A stretch of DNA of 64,000 bases, taken from NCBI GenBank assembly GCA_019637635.1, contig JAHBVI010000011.1, forward strand, positions 26,164-90,163, given 5' to 3'. This stretch comes from Anaerolineae bacterium (GTDB taxonomy: Bacteria > Chloroflexota > Anaerolineae > Promineifilales > Promineifilaceae). Of this stretch, positions 33,412-43,967 are shown in pieces; positions within the stretch are counted from its first letter, which is position 1, and every line of letters begins with the position of its first letter. The translations under genes and the position numbers were made by a program. Below the pieces are notes generated by a model that ran no database searches, was not told the origin of the DNA, and was given only the letters and a program-made list of their open reading frames with translations.

Positions 33412-36400
33412 CTATTCACGTAGTTGGGCGAGGGTCACTTGCACGGCCTGGCCGATGTCCAGGTCAGTGGCGGGCTGCGCCAGTTCGAGTCCGGCATTGG
33501 CCGCATAGGCGGCTGCCTCTTCCCGGACGTGATGCGGTGCGCCGGGCTGCTGCCAGACAAAAGCCAGCAGGCGCGCCCCATCCGGCTGCCCCACCTGCGC
33601 CAGCGCCCGCCCCGCCGAGGCCAGCAAGGTCAGGATCATGCCGGTGGAATTGAGGTCTACGGCTATCGTCAATCCCTCCCGCAACGTAGCCCGCGCCGCG
33701 CCCAGGTCGCCCGCCAACAACTGCGTCAGCCCCAGGCCGTCCAGCGCCGCAGCCACAATGAGCGCCCGCCCCATCTCCCGCCCCAACGCCAGACTTTCCC
33801 GGTAATACCGCCCGGCAGCCACCACGTCACCGGTGGCGCGGGCCACGCTGCCCAGATTCAGCAGGTTAATGGCCATCTGCGACCGATTCTCCGCCGCCAC
33901 CGCCAGGTCATAACTTTCCTGGTAACAGGCGCGGGCACGGCCGTAATCCCCCTGCACGTTGGCGATATTACCCAGGTTGATCAGGCAAACGGCCACCCCG
34001 GAACGGTCGCCCTGGCGGCGGAAAATGTCCAGACTTTCAGTGTAACAGGCACGCGCTTCTGCATAACGGCCGTCATTCTTCGCCAGCACCCCTAAACTGT
34101 TCAGCACACCGGCAATACTCGATTGTTGGCCGGTGAGCCGGTGCAGCCCCAGGCTGCGCTGGAACGAGGTTTCGGCAGCCGCCAGATCGCCCAGGTGGCG
34201 CTGCGTCCGCCCCAGCATCTCCCAGGCGTCGGCGGCCTGGGCGGTCAAATCCGCCACTTCCAGAGCGGGCAGGCAGGCCAGCAGCCGCGCCTGCGCCGCA
34301 TCATAACGCCCCAACGCCTCCTCGTGTTTGGCTAACTGATGCGCCACTTGCGCCGCCAATGACGCCTGAGCGTCCCGTTCAACGACCGGCATCGCCTCTT
34401 CCAACCAGGCGGCTGCCTCCAACGAACGGCCGCGCCGCAAATAAAAAAGCGACAGTGGCGCCAATAATTGCGCCAACAGCGGCGCGGCGGTTGGCTCACC
34501 GCTTAACGCCCACTGCCAGGCGAAACGGCCGTTTTCCAATTCCAACGCCATCAGACGTAAGGCTGCTTCCGCTTCCGGCCCGGCGCTTTTGGCCCCCTGC
34601 GCCGCCAACAGCGCCGCGTAATAGCGCGCGTGCGCCATCCGCACCGCCGCCCACTCGTCCGCATCCAGCTGCTCCTGGGCAAAGAGGCGAATCACTTCAT
34701 GCAGCCGGTAACGGCCGTCTGGCTGCCGCTGCACCAACGACTTATCCACCAACGCCGATAGCTGGCGCAGGCTGCGGCCCGTCGCCGCTTCTCCGGTAAT
34801 CGCCAACGCGGCCTGACCATCAAACCCACCGCGAAAAACAGCTAACCGCGCCAATATGATTTGTTCAGCGGCCGGCAGCAGTTCCCAGGAGTAAGCAAAC
34901 GCCGCCCGCAGGCTGCGCTGGCGTTCCGGCATGTTGCGCAGATCGCCGGTGAGGAAATCGAGATGGCGCTCGATGGCCGCGGCAATGTCCCGGCAGGGCA
35001 CGGTGCGTACCCAGGCAGCCGCCAGTTCCAGCGCCAGCGGCAGCCCACCCACCAACCGGCAAATGTGCAGGATGGCCCCACGCTCGGCGGCGCTGTTGAA
35101 ACCCAGGTAAACGCGCCGGGCGCGCTGGATGAACAGTTGGGGGGCGCTAAAGTTTTGCCAGTCGGCCAACGCCGCCCCCTCATTTGCAGAAAGCGAGGCC
35201 GACGGCAGGTTTGGGGGCAGTTCCAGGCCATCCAGTTCCACCAGCCACTCTTCGTACAGGTTCAACCGCTGGCGCGAGGTGACCAGCAGCCGCAGGCCAG
35301 GGGCGGCCGCCAGGAGGCCAGCCACCAGATCGGCCTGGGGCAGCAAATGTTCAAAGTTGTCCAGGATGAGCAGGCAACGACGATCCCGAAGGTGCTGGCG
35401 CAACTGCTCATCAGGCGGCGCGGCCCCGTTCAACGCCAGGCCCAGGGCATTGGCGACGTGGGCCGCCAGGGCCGCTTCGGCTTCGTTCAGCGCCGACGAA
35501 TCTGGCGGCAGGTCGGCCAGGGGCACAAAAAAAACACCGTCGGCAAAGTGAGGATCGGCCGCCAGGAGGCGGGTGGCCGTTTCCAACGCCAGCCGCGTTT
35601 TGCCCACGCCGCCGGGGCCAAGAATGGTTAACAAACGGCCGTCCGCCTGCGCCAACAAATCTATTAGCTGCGCCAGTTCCGCTTCCCGCCCCACGAAGGA
35701 GGCCGCGATGGCCGGCAGGTTGTGCGGCGGCAGGGATGAAGTGGTGAGGGGGTGAGGGCTAGCACTGAGCAGCGTCGAAGTGGGTAAGGCGGCGAGGCGG
35801 TTGTGTTTGATAGCTTCGTAGAGGGCGACAGTTTCAGCGGTCGGTTCCACGCCCAGGTTTTCGGCCAGCAGGCGGCGGCAGCTTTCAAATTGGGCCAGGG
35901 CATCGCTGCGACGGCCGTCCAGAGCCAGCAAGCGCATAAGCAAACGGTGGGCCTCTTCCCGCCAGTTGTCCAGGGCCAGGCTGCGCCGGGCATAGGCAAT
36001 GCCCGCCGTGTAAGCCTGCTGCGCCAGGGCATCATCGGCCAGGCGGTGCAGCAGTTCAATGACCAACAGGCGCAGCCGTTCCCGTTCCAACAGCGCCCAT
36101 TCCTCAAAGGCGGGCGCGTCCGGCAGGTTAAAACCTTCCAGGAAGTCGCCGCGATACAGGGCCACGGCCGTTGCCCAATCGGCCGGTGCGCCGCTAACGG
36201 CCGTGGCCAACACCTGCACGTCCGCAGAGACCCGGTTAAGGTGCAGGCCAACCGTATCGCGGCTGAGGTGGAGGTACGGCCGTAGCAGCGCCGGCAGCCG
36301 GTTCAACGTCACCCGCAGGCTGGCCCGCGCCGCCGCGTCTGGCGTCTCGCCCCACAGCAGCCCGGCCAACACCTCGCGCGTCACCGGTCGGCCGGTGGCC

Positions 36401-36519
36401 GCCAGATACGCCAGCAGCGCCACTCCTTTCAACGGCAGCCGCTGCGCCAGCAAACGGCCGTCCACCCAAATTTCCGGCCGTCCCAGAAAAGTCAGTTGCA
36501 TCTTTGTTTCTGTGTTCAA
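33412..36519 (-). CDS. SARP-type regulator: winged helix, BTAD, NB-ARC ATPase and TPR domains
   Basis: The 1035-residue protein starts with an OmpR-like DNA-binding domain (MQLTFLGRPEIWVDG, GVALLAYLAATGRPVTREVL). A BTAD domain follows at about 100-245. An NTPase has P-loop ILGPGGVGKTRLA near 295 and Walker B LLILDNFEHLLPQ near 390. About eight TPR helical pairs fill 690-1010. This is the AfsR/SARP plan, an ATP-gated transcription activator. It is transcribed away from the secreted giant protein, whose start is about 340 bases off, so that gene is an obvious candidate target. The start may be at the ATG six codons downstream. Confidence 0.9.
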   Translation of the reverse strand: MNTETKMQLTFLGRPEIWVDGRLLAQRLPLKGVALLAYLAATGRPVTREVLAGLLWGETPDAAARASLRVTLNRLPALLRPYLHLSRDTVGLHLNRVSADVQVLATAVSGAPADWATAVALYRGDFLEGFNLPDAPAFEEWALLERERLRLLVIELLHRLADDALAQQAYTAGIAYARRSLALDNWREEAHRLLMRLLALDGRRSDALAQFESCRRLLAENLGVEPTAETVALYEAIKHNRLAALPTSTLLSASPHPLTTSSLPPHNLPAIAASFVGREAELAQLIDLLAQADGRLLTILGPGGVGKTRLALETATRLLAADPHFADGVFFVPLADLPPDSSALNEAEAALAAHVANALGLALNGAAPPDEQLRQHLRDRRCLLILDNFEHLLPQADLVAGLLAAAPGLRLLVTSRQRLNLYEEWLVELDGLELPPNLPSASLSANEGAALADWQNFSAPQLFIQRARRVYLGFNSAAERGAILHICRLVGGLPLALELAAAWVRTVPCRDIAAAIERHLDFLTGDLRNMPERQRSLRAAFAYSWELLPAAEQIILARLAVFRGGFDGQAALAITGEAATGRSLRQLSALVDKSLVQRQPDGRYRLHEVIRLFAQEQLDADEWAAVRMAHARYYAALLAAQGAKSAGPEAEAALRLMALELENGRFAWQWALSGEPTAAPLLAQLLAPLSLFYLRRGRSLEAAAWLEEAMPVVERDAQASLAAQVAHQLAKHEEALGRYDAAQARLLACLPALEVADLTAQAADAWEMLGRTQRHLGDLAAAETSFQRSLGLHRLTGQQSSIAGVLNSLGVLAKNDGRYAEARACYTESLDIFRRQGDRSGVAVCLINLGNIANVQGDYGRARACYQESYDLAVAAENRSQMAINLLNLGSVARATGDVVAAGRYYRESLALGREMGRALIVAAALDGLGLTQLLAGDLGAARATLREGLTIAVDLNSTGMILTLLASAGRALAQVGQPDGARLLAFVWQQPGAPHHVREEAAAYAANAGLELAQPATDLDIGQAVQVTLAQLRE

Positions 36520-36596
36520 CGAATGCCCTACCTGTAACGCTACTGTTACGTTCCAGTAACGCCACCCGGTTACGCTGAGATTATAACGACGGCCGT

Positions 36597-36664
36597 GTCA
36601 CTGGTCACTCGTCACTCATCACACATCACTCGTCACTCGTCACTCATCACCCGTCACCCGATCA
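36597..36664. repeat. Heptad repeat, unit TCACTCG
   Basis: About nine TCACTCG/TCACTCA/TCACCCG heptamers occur without an inverted arm, between the divergent SARP regulator and the small gene. Confidence 0.85.
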
Positions 36665-36670
36665 CGCATC

Positions 36671-36859
36671 ATGTCTCTACCTACTCCCTCCTCCTACACC
36701 ATTTACCTGCTGCGCCTGTGGATAGAGAGCGAAGCAGATGCGGTCTGGCGTTTTAGCCTGGAAGAGCCGCGCACCGGCGCCCGGCGCGGTTTCGCCACGC
36801 TGGATGAGTTGGTGCTTTTCTTGCAGCAAGAAACCACAAAGGAAACAAGGAAACGATAA
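36671..36859 (+). CDS. Small acidic protein coupled to the giant secreted protein
   Basis: The 62-residue product reads SYTIYLLRLWIESEADAVW in its first half, then FSLEEPRTGARRGFATLDEL and a short helix. I recall similar small proteins (LLRLW...WR.SLEDP.TG.RRGF) beside large ORFs in Chloroflexota genomes, but no function is known to me. It is soluble and has no signal peptide. Its stop overlaps the start of the next gene as TAATG, so ribosomes can pass from one to the other. A role in regulating the giant protein is possible. Confidence 0.65.
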   Translation: MSLPTPSSYTIYLLRLWIESEADAVWRFSLEEPRTGARRGFATLDELVLFLQQETTKETRKR

Positions 36860-39800
36860 TGAAAAACGAACGACATTTGTCCTGGGGCCTGATTGGCTTT
36901 TTAGTTTTATTGGCGCTGGCATTGGGAGGGGCAACGGCCGTGACCCACGCCAATCCCCACGCCACCGCCAACACCTACACCGTCACCAATACCGACAACA
37001 GCGGCGTCGGCTCTCTGCGCCAGGCCATCCTCGACGCCAACGCCAACCCCGGCCCCGACACCATCACCTTCGCCATCGGCGACACCGGCAGCCAACAAAC
37101 CATCCAACCCACCGCCGCCCTGCCCACCATCAGCGGCCCCGTGACCATTGACGGCTGGAGCCAGGGCGGCGCAGGCTACACCGGCCCGCCTCTCATCGAA
37201 CTCAACGGCGCGTTAGCCGGTTCCAGCGTCAAGGGATTGCACATCACCGCCGGGAACAGCGTGGTGCGTGGGCTGGTCATTAACGGCTTCACCGGCACTT
37301 TCGCCAGCGGCATCTACCTGCACACCGGCGGCAACAACTGGCTGTACGGCAACTACATCGGCACCAACTTCGCCGGGGATACGCGCGTCGCCAACACGCG
37401 CGGCATCTGGATCGAAGGCGGCTCCAGCGCCAACCGCATCGGCACCAACGCCGACGACGTGGACGACGCCGCCGAACGCAACGTCATCTCCGCCAACATT
37501 GACCAAAACATCTGGATCTACCAGCCCACCACCACCGGCAACCTGATCATGGGCAACTATATTGGCCTGAACGCATCCGGCACAGCCCCCGTCGGCACCA
37601 GTAACGTCACCGTCGCCACCAACGGCATTCTGGTGCAGGAAGCGGGCTACACCATCATCGGCACAGACGGCGATGGTGTGGGCGATGCCCTGGAAGGCAA
37701 CGTCATCGGCGGCAACACCTACAACATCCAGCTCACCGGCACCAGCGTCAACCGCAGCCACCACAACCGCGTTTCCGGCAACCTGATCGGCACCAACGCC
37801 GCCGGGACGGCCAGCGTCGGCTTGCAGGTGGAAGGGGTGCGCGTCTACGTCACCGAAAACAACGTCGTCGGCACGGACGGCGACGGTGTTTCCGACGCGC
37901 TGGAAGGCAACCTGATCTCCGGCAACAGCGATTTCGGCGTCATGCTCCAGCAAACCGGGGCGCTGAACAACGTCGTCGCCGGGAACAGAATCGGTACCGA
38001 CATCACCGGCCTGAGCGCTATCCCCAATGGCTACAGCGGTTCGCCCCGCGCCGGCATCGTGTTGGGCGGTTATGGCAACCGCATCGGCACAAACAGCGAC
38101 GGCGTCTCCGACGATCTGGAACGCAACCTGATCTCCGGCAACGCCAACGTGGCCGTTTACGCCATCTACTTTAACAACCTGCCCAACCCCGACGCGCCGC
38201 CCACCATCATCGCCGGGAACTGGATGGGGGTGAACGCCACCGGCCTGACGGCGCTGCCTAACAACTACGGCATCGGCGGCGACTCTTCTGTCCCCGTCAT
38301 CATCCGCGATAACGTCATCTCCGGCCACACCATTGAAGGCATCAGCACCCATTCGTCCAATATGTTGATTATCGGCAACCGCATCGGCGTCGGCGCGGAT
38401 GGCGTGACGCCATTGGGCAATGGGCAGGATGGGCTTTTCCTATCGGGCAACAACAATCTGATCGGCGGTACCGGGCCGGGCGAGGCCAACATCATCGCCC
38501 ACAACGGCGGCACCCCCTTTTACAATGGGGTCAGAATCAGCAATACCGGCTTGAGTAACAGTATTCGCGGCAACCGCATTTACGCGAACGGCCGACTGGG
38601 TATTGATCTGCGCTGGCCCGATGGCGTGAACATCAACGACGATGGCGACCCGGATACCGGCGGCAACAATCTGCAAAACTACCCCATCATTACCTTTGCC
38701 CAGGCGTATGCCAACGGCACGACGGTCATCGAAGGCACGCTGAACAGCAACCCCAATACGGCCTTCACCCTGGACTTTTATTACAGTTCGGAAGCTGACC
38801 CCACCGGCTATGGCGAAGGGGAGTATTATTTGGGGGAAACGGCCGTTACCACCGACGCCAACGGGGACGCCACCTTCGCCGTCACCCTGCCCGCTACCAT
38901 CCCGCCCAACCAGTTTGTCACGGCCACCGCCACCCACGCCGATGGCAGCACGTCGGAGTTTTCGCTGGCTTTTGCCGCGGGAGGGGTGTTGGATGTACCC
39001 ATTGAAGGGCTAACGGCCGTACACACCACATCCGGCTACAGCAACGACCCTGTCACCTTCGCCGCCAGTATCACCGCTGGAACGGGTGTGGGCTATGAAT
39101 GGAACTTGGGCGATGGCAACCTGACCGCCGGGCCGTTTGTGGAACACACTTACACTACACCCGGCGTCTACACAGCCACCGTCACCGCCAGCAACAACAG
39201 CAGCAGCGAGCAGGCGCAAACGGTTGTCACCGTCGTAGAAGCGGCCAACATCAACGGCCGTGTCTGGAATGACCTGGACCTGGACGGCAGATTGGGCATT
39301 GGCGAAGGCGGACTGGCAGGCATCACGGTCAGCGCCGTAGGCCCGACAGGGACGATTCAAACCACCACCGACGCCCAGGGGCGTTATCAGATTTTCACCC
39401 CCGCCCCCGGCCTCTACACCGTCAGCGCGGCCGCGCCCAACATGACCCCCACCAGCGCCAGCCCCATCCCCATACCGATGGGCGATAACGGCGGCACGGT
39501 GGTGGACTTCGGCCTGCACGAGACGCCCCCGGCCGGCTTCGGCATCATCGCCGGGCGAGCCTGGGTGGACGTGGACGGCTCCGGCTCCCCCGAACCGGGC
39601 GAAGAAGCCCTGGCTGGGCTGCAAGTGGATATTTACGGCTATCAATTTCCCCCGCAGACGACCACCACCGACAGCAATGGCCTGTTCAGCCTGCTCGTGC
39701 CATCGAACCGCACCTATCTGATGTGGGTCTTCGCCCCCGGCTTTTATCCCGATGAGCGCACATTTGGCACGATCTGGCTCAGCGCCAATGCCCCGTTGCT

Positions 39801-42800
39801 GAACCTGCATGCCCCCTTTGGCCGGGGCGGCACGGTCAGCGGCCAGGTGGTCAACACCAGTGGCGCCGGTGTGCCCAACGCCCTCATGCACATCGGCTCG
39901 CCCATCAGCACAACCTTTACCGACGCCAATGGTAACTATCTCTTCATCGAACAAGAGCCGAGTGAGAACAAAGGCCTGGGAATCGTACCGCCACCCCCGT
40001 ATGTCAACTACAACGGGGATGGTTTCCGCATCTTTCCCCTGCCGCCTAACAGCTTCGTCACCGAAAACTGGCTGGTGGAGCGCATTGGCCGCGTCACCAT
40101 TCACGCCCAGCAAACCATTGGCAACCAGACCTTGCCCGTAGGCTTCATCTTCTTCCGTTTGCAGGGCAACGGCGTAGATCAGACCCTGGTCACCGGGCTA
40201 AACGGCCAGACCTGGGCCGACCTGGCAGCCGGGACGTACACCATCACCGTCCTGCCTGAATTTCTGCCACCCGACACCATCGTCGCGCCGGCATCGCGCA
40301 CCGTCGTTATCACCAACAACACCTTCGCCAACACCACCTTCAGCGTCACCCCGGCGCAATCGCTGGCGGTGAGCTGTGAAGTGGCCGGGCAGGGCTTCCC
40401 CTGCACGGTCGAAGTGTACGACAACAACGGCAACCTGGTGGCAACAGTTGACCTGACCAGTACCAACCCGGAGACCGTCATCACTAACTTGCCGCCGGGC
40501 AGCTACGAAGTAGTCATCATCCCCTCTGAACCGGGCTGGCCGGAAAGTTCTGACGTGGTGACGCTGAATGGCGGTACCCACGCGAACGTGAGCTATCCAT
40601 TCAACCCCAGCAATTTGCAAACCATCGCCGGGTGGGCCTATTGGGATCGCTGTTATCCGTTGGGGCAGCGGGGCAATACCAACACTTGCACCGAGACTAA
40701 CATCCCCAGCAACAACGACATCCCGGTGACACTCTACAACGCCGCCGGAACGGTCATCAGCACGACGGTCACGGCCGTGGGCACAGGCTGGACCACCGGC
40801 TATTACGCCTTCCCCAACCTGCCGGTGGGCAACTACCGGGTGGAGATCAACTTCCCCGGCGGTTTCGTGCCGCAGACGGCCACCTCCGCCTGGCGCAATC
40901 TGACCGGCTTTGGTTCGCCGGAATATCTCGACTTCGGCTACACCCGCACCGAAAACCGCATCCTGACCGGCTACGCTTTCTACGACGTGAACAACAACGG
41001 CAGCTACGATGTGGGCATAGACGACCCCACCGCCGGGGCAGCGATCACCATCTCCACCCTGGCCGGTGCGCCCATCGCCAGCCACACCACCGCTTCTGAC
41101 GGCTCATTTACCGAGCAGCCCATCACCAGCGGCGAATACCGGGTGGAGATGAATACGCCCGACTTGCAATTGACGCGCATCGCCATTGTCCCGGCCAGCG
41201 GCGGTATCCCCTGGGTGCAATTCCCCCTGCCGCCCAACGACAGCCGCCCGCGCGCCATCGTTTTCCTGGACAGCAACCAGGACGGCCAGCTCAATCCGGG
41301 GGAACAGCGGTTGGGCGGCGTAGACGTACAACTATACAGCCAACCCTGCGGCGGCATTGCCGCCCCCATCGAGACAAAAACGACGAATACGGACGGGCTG
41401 GTCTTGTTTACCAATCCGCTGCCCTTGCAGGCCGTCCCCGCGGCCGAACCGGGCAACGCGCCTGGCTGCGTCAAAATCGTCACCGGCAGTCTGCCGCCGA
41501 ACGTGGCCCCGGCCAACTTGAACGGCGCAGCCATGCCCAAAAACAGCGGCGTCCCCGTGCTGCTGTCCGTTTACGCCCAGGGCACGCTGTTGGTGCAGAC
41601 CTTTTGGGATGTGGATGGCGACGGCGCACACGACAGCAACGAGCCAATGCTGAGCAGCGGCGCGGCCACGGTCGGCGGGCAAACCAAGAGCATCAGCCAA
41701 AACGGGGCCACTTTCGTTCTGGCGACGGGCAGTTACAGCTTGAACGTGGTCGCCCCGGCAGGTTACACCATCAGCGCGGCGCAGCCGATCAACATCGTGG
41801 TCGGGTCGGGGACGACGACGCGCAAAGTGGCGGCGCGGGTGGCGGGCGGCATCAACGGCGCGGTCATCGGCCCGGATGGGGCCATGGGCGGGACGACGGT
41901 GCGCCTGACCAACGTGACGACCAATCAAACCTATGACACGGTGGCGGCGACGGGCTGCGCGGGCTGGTGCAGCGACGCCTTTTACCAGTTCAGCAATCTG
42001 CCCAACGGCCAATACCGGCTGACCATCCCCACCCTGCCGCCGGGCCATCTGCTGGCGAGCGAGCCGGTGGTCAATTACATCGTTGCCGGGCAGAGCATCC
42101 AGCAAAACCTGACGCTCAACCCGTTGGGCTACCTGAACGGGTTCGTTTATTTGGATGACAATGTGAACGGGCAGCGGGACAGCGGCGAAGCGGCCGCAAC
42201 GGGGTACGTGGTCACACTGCTCAACGATGGCGGCCTGCCCGTGCAAACGGCCACCCCCGACGCCAACGGCGTCTACCTGTTCACCAATCTGAGCGCGGGC
42301 GTGCGCTACCTGGCGACGGTGGATTTGTACGTCAGCCAGGCGGCGAGCATGAGCGACAGCCTGACGGAAGCGCCGGGCTGGTTCCTGCCGGGCACACAGC
42401 CGGTGCAGGCGAACATCGGCATTTTGCAGGGGGGGACGGATCACAATTACAACACCGTCTACGGCCGTGTCAGCAGCGGCGGCGCGGGTGTGGCCGGGAT
42501 TCGCATTGGTTACTATCAGTGGGACCCCAATGGCGGCTGCCAGCAGAGCAATCCCCCCTGGCAAGGTCTGGAAACGACCAGCGACGTCAACGGCGATTAC
42601 AAATTGCTGACCAATATGCTGCCGGGCAATGCCCTGGCCTACTGCATCGCCGCCCGCGACCCGGTTGGCTACCAGCAAAGCAATCAACCGGCGACGGGGA
42701 CTAATTTCAGTTACCAGACCACCGGCGGGACAATCATCTGGCATCCCGGCTACTGGGAATGGGAGATCACGTTGGTCGCGGCGGGGGGAAACCTGCAAGC

Positions 42801-43887
42801 GTTGAGCGGCGGCACGGCCGTACACTGGTCGGCCTTCCGCGATGATAACCTGAATGGGGCCTGGGACGACGACGAACCGGCCCTGCCCGGCGTCAGCCTG
42901 GGCGGGGATACGTCTGGCACGCTCAGCGGCCTGGGGGATGGGGCGCACACGCTGGCGGTGGTGGCGCCGACGGGCTATGTTCCCTTGCACGGCAGCACCG
43001 TCTCTCTCTGGCTGAACGGGGCAGACGTGACCCTGCCGCCGCTGCCCTTCCGTTTTGCCGGGGCGCTGCGCGGGCAGGTGTTTGCTGACGAAGATGGGGA
43101 TGGCTGGCTGCGGCGCGGCGAAAGCGGCGTGCCGGGGGTCACCATCAGCCTGACCGGCCCGTCTGCGGCCAGCGTGGTGACGGATGCCCAGGGACGGTTT
43201 AGCCTGCCCAACCTGCCCAATGGCAATTACACAGCAACTATCACCCCACCAGCGGGGTATGCGGCCGCGCCGCCACAGACGCTTACCCTGAACAACGGTG
43301 GGGCGCTGGTTGTGACCTTACGGTCGTTAGGCCAACTCTCCGGGGTGATCTACGACGATTGGGACGGCGACGGCCGTCGCGTGGCCGACGAACCGCTGAT
43401 TACCATGCCCATCACGGTGACGGTGGCGGGTGTGGGCGGGCAGCGCACGGCGTTGGGCGCGTTCCGCTTCTGGAACGTGGCGAATGGCAGTTACACCATC
43501 ACCCCCTGGTGGTCGGCGGTGAATCCGGCGGCGGCCAACCCGGCCACAAATGGCGCTGTAGGGCTGGCGGCCGTGCCATCAGGTGTAGTGCGCGGCACCG
43601 CCTGGCTGGACACCAACGCCGACGGTATCCGCCAGCCGTGGGAGTCGCCATTGGCGGGCGTCCCGGTGACGGTGGCGGGGCAAACGATGGTCACGGATGC
43701 GGAGGGGCGGTATAGTTTTTATGGCATTGCGGCCGGGACCTACACCATGCTAATCAATTTGCCTAACGGTCTGGCGGCCGCAACCGGCCCGGTAACGGTG
43801 ATAGAAGGGCGAGGGGCGGTTGTGGGGGTGGCGGCCGTGCCGGGGAGTGGATTTAGGTTGTATTTGCCGGTGGTGGTACGGCCGTAG
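36859..43887 (+). CDS. Giant secreted surface protein: beta-helix, PKD and many SdrD-B-like domains
   Basis: The 2342-residue protein begins with a signal peptide (GLIGFLVLLALALGG). The part from about 40 to 690 is a right-handed parallel beta-helix, opening VGSLRQAILDANANPGPDTI and repeating NLI/VISGN-type turns (GNLIGTNAAG, GNYIGLNASG). A PKD domain lies near 730-790 (YEWNLGDGNLTAGPFVEHTY). From about 795 to the end run many SdrD-B/CnaB-like modules with W.D.D.DG.....GE....G..V cores (VWNDLDLDGRLGIGEGGLAG). The C terminus is FRLYLPVVVRP, like the tails of many exported Chloroflexota proteins. It is probably a surface adhesin or sheath component. It has no catalytic motif that I can see. Confidence 0.85.
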   Translation: MKNERHLSWGLIGFLVLLALALGGATAVTHANPHATANTYTVTNTDNSGVGSLRQAILDANANPGPDTITFAIGDTGSQQTIQPTAALPTISGPVTIDGWSQGGAGYTGPPLIELNGALAGSSVKGLHITAGNSVVRGLVINGFTGTFASGIYLHTGGNNWLYGNYIGTNFAGDTRVANTRGIWIEGGSSANRIGTNADDVDDAAERNVISANIDQNIWIYQPTTTGNLIMGNYIGLNASGTAPVGTSNVTVATNGILVQEAGYTIIGTDGDGVGDALEGNVIGGNTYNIQLTGTSVNRSHHNRVSGNLIGTNAAGTASVGLQVEGVRVYVTENNVVGTDGDGVSDALEGNLISGNSDFGVMLQQTGALNNVVAGNRIGTDITGLSAIPNGYSGSPRAGIVLGGYGNRIGTNSDGVSDDLERNLISGNANVAVYAIYFNNLPNPDAPPTIIAGNWMGVNATGLTALPNNYGIGGDSSVPVIIRDNVISGHTIEGISTHSSNMLIIGNRIGVGADGVTPLGNGQDGLFLSGNNNLIGGTGPGEANIIAHNGGTPFYNGVRISNTGLSNSIRGNRIYANGRLGIDLRWPDGVNINDDGDPDTGGNNLQNYPIITFAQAYANGTTVIEGTLNSNPNTAFTLDFYYSSEADPTGYGEGEYYLGETAVTTDANGDATFAVTLPATIPPNQFVTATATHADGSTSEFSLAFAAGGVLDVPIEGLTAVHTTSGYSNDPVTFAASITAGTGVGYEWNLGDGNLTAGPFVEHTYTTPGVYTATVTASNNSSSEQAQTVVTVVEAANINGRVWNDLDLDGRLGIGEGGLAGITVSAVGPTGTIQTTTDAQGRYQIFTPAPGLYTVSAAAPNMTPTSASPIPIPMGDNGGTVVDFGLHETPPAGFGIIAGRAWVDVDGSGSPEPGEEALAGLQVDIYGYQFPPQTTTTDSNGLFSLLVPSNRTYLMWVFAPGFYPDERTFGTIWLSANAPLLNLHAPFGRGGTVSGQVVNTSGAGVPNALMHIGSPISTTFTDANGNYLFIEQEPSENKGLGIVPPPPYVNYNGDGFRIFPLPPNSFVTENWLVERIGRVTIHAQQTIGNQTLPVGFIFFRLQGNGVDQTLVTGLNGQTWADLAAGTYTITVLPEFLPPDTIVAPASRTVVITNNTFANTTFSVTPAQSLAVSCEVAGQGFPCTVEVYDNNGNLVATVDLTSTNPETVITNLPPGSYEVVIIPSEPGWPESSDVVTLNGGTHANVSYPFNPSNLQTIAGWAYWDRCYPLGQRGNTNTCTETNIPSNNDIPVTLYNAAGTVISTTVTAVGTGWTTGYYAFPNLPVGNYRVEINFPGGFVPQTATSAWRNLTGFGSPEYLDFGYTRTENRILTGYAFYDVNNNGSYDVGIDDPTAGAAITISTLAGAPIASHTTASDGSFTEQPITSGEYRVEMNTPDLQLTRIAIVPASGGIPWVQFPLPPNDSRPRAIVFLDSNQDGQLNPGEQRLGGVDVQLYSQPCGGIAAPIETKTTNTDGLVLFTNPLPLQAVPAAEPGNAPGCVKIVTGSLPPNVAPANLNGAAMPKNSGVPVLLSVYAQGTLLVQTFWDVDGDGAHDSNEPMLSSGAATVGGQTKSISQNGATFVLATGSYSLNVVAPAGYTISAAQPINIVVGSGTTTRKVAARVAGGINGAVIGPDGAMGGTTVRLTNVTTNQTYDTVAATGCAGWCSDAFYQFSNLPNGQYRLTIPTLPPGHLLASEPVVNYIVAGQSIQQNLTLNPLGYLNGFVYLDDNVNGQRDSGEAAATGYVVTLLNDGGLPVQTATPDANGVYLFTNLSAGVRYLATVDLYVSQAASMSDSLTEAPGWFLPGTQPVQANIGILQGGTDHNYNTVYGRVSSGGAGVAGIRIGYYQWDPNGGCQQSNPPWQGLETTSDVNGDYKLLTNMLPGNALAYCIAARDPVGYQQSNQPATGTNFSYQTTGGTIIWHPGYWEWEITLVAAGGNLQALSGGTAVHWSAFRDDNLNGAWDDDEPALPGVSLGGDTSGTLSGLGDGAHTLAVVAPTGYVPLHGSTVSLWLNGADVTLPPLPFRFAGALRGQVFADEDGDGWLRRGESGVPGVTISLTGPSAASVVTDAQGRFSLPNLPNGNYTATITPPAGYAAAPPQTLTLNNGGALVVTLRSLGQLSGVIYDDWDGDGRRVADEPLITMPITVTVAGVGGQRTALGAFRFWNVANGSYTITPWWSAVNPAAANPATNGAVGLAAVPSGVVRGTAWLDTNADGIRQPWESPLAGVPVTVAGQTMVTDAEGRYSFYGIAAGTYTMLINLPNGLAAATGPVTVIEGRGAVVGVAAVPGSGFRLYLPVVVRP

Positions 43888-43900
43888 GGAAAAATACATG

Positions 43901-43930
43901 CGGTGCAGGATCATGATTGATCCTGCACCG
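43901..43930 (+). terminator. Rho-independent-type terminator after the giant gene
   Basis: CGGTGCAGGATCA, a four-base loop, and the exact inverse TGATCCTGCACCG, followed by TTTCTGTT. The stem is 13 bp with no mismatch. Confidence 0.8.
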
Positions 43931-43967
43931 TTTCTGTTGGCGCGCGATTTTTGCTACAATCGCCATC

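Noticed and set aside
37213..38352. Long antisense open frames in the giant gene (also 41332-42990)
   Set aside because: They are shadows of GC-rich, Asn/Gly/Thr-rich coding sequence on the plus strand; they lack ribosome sites and recognisable domains.
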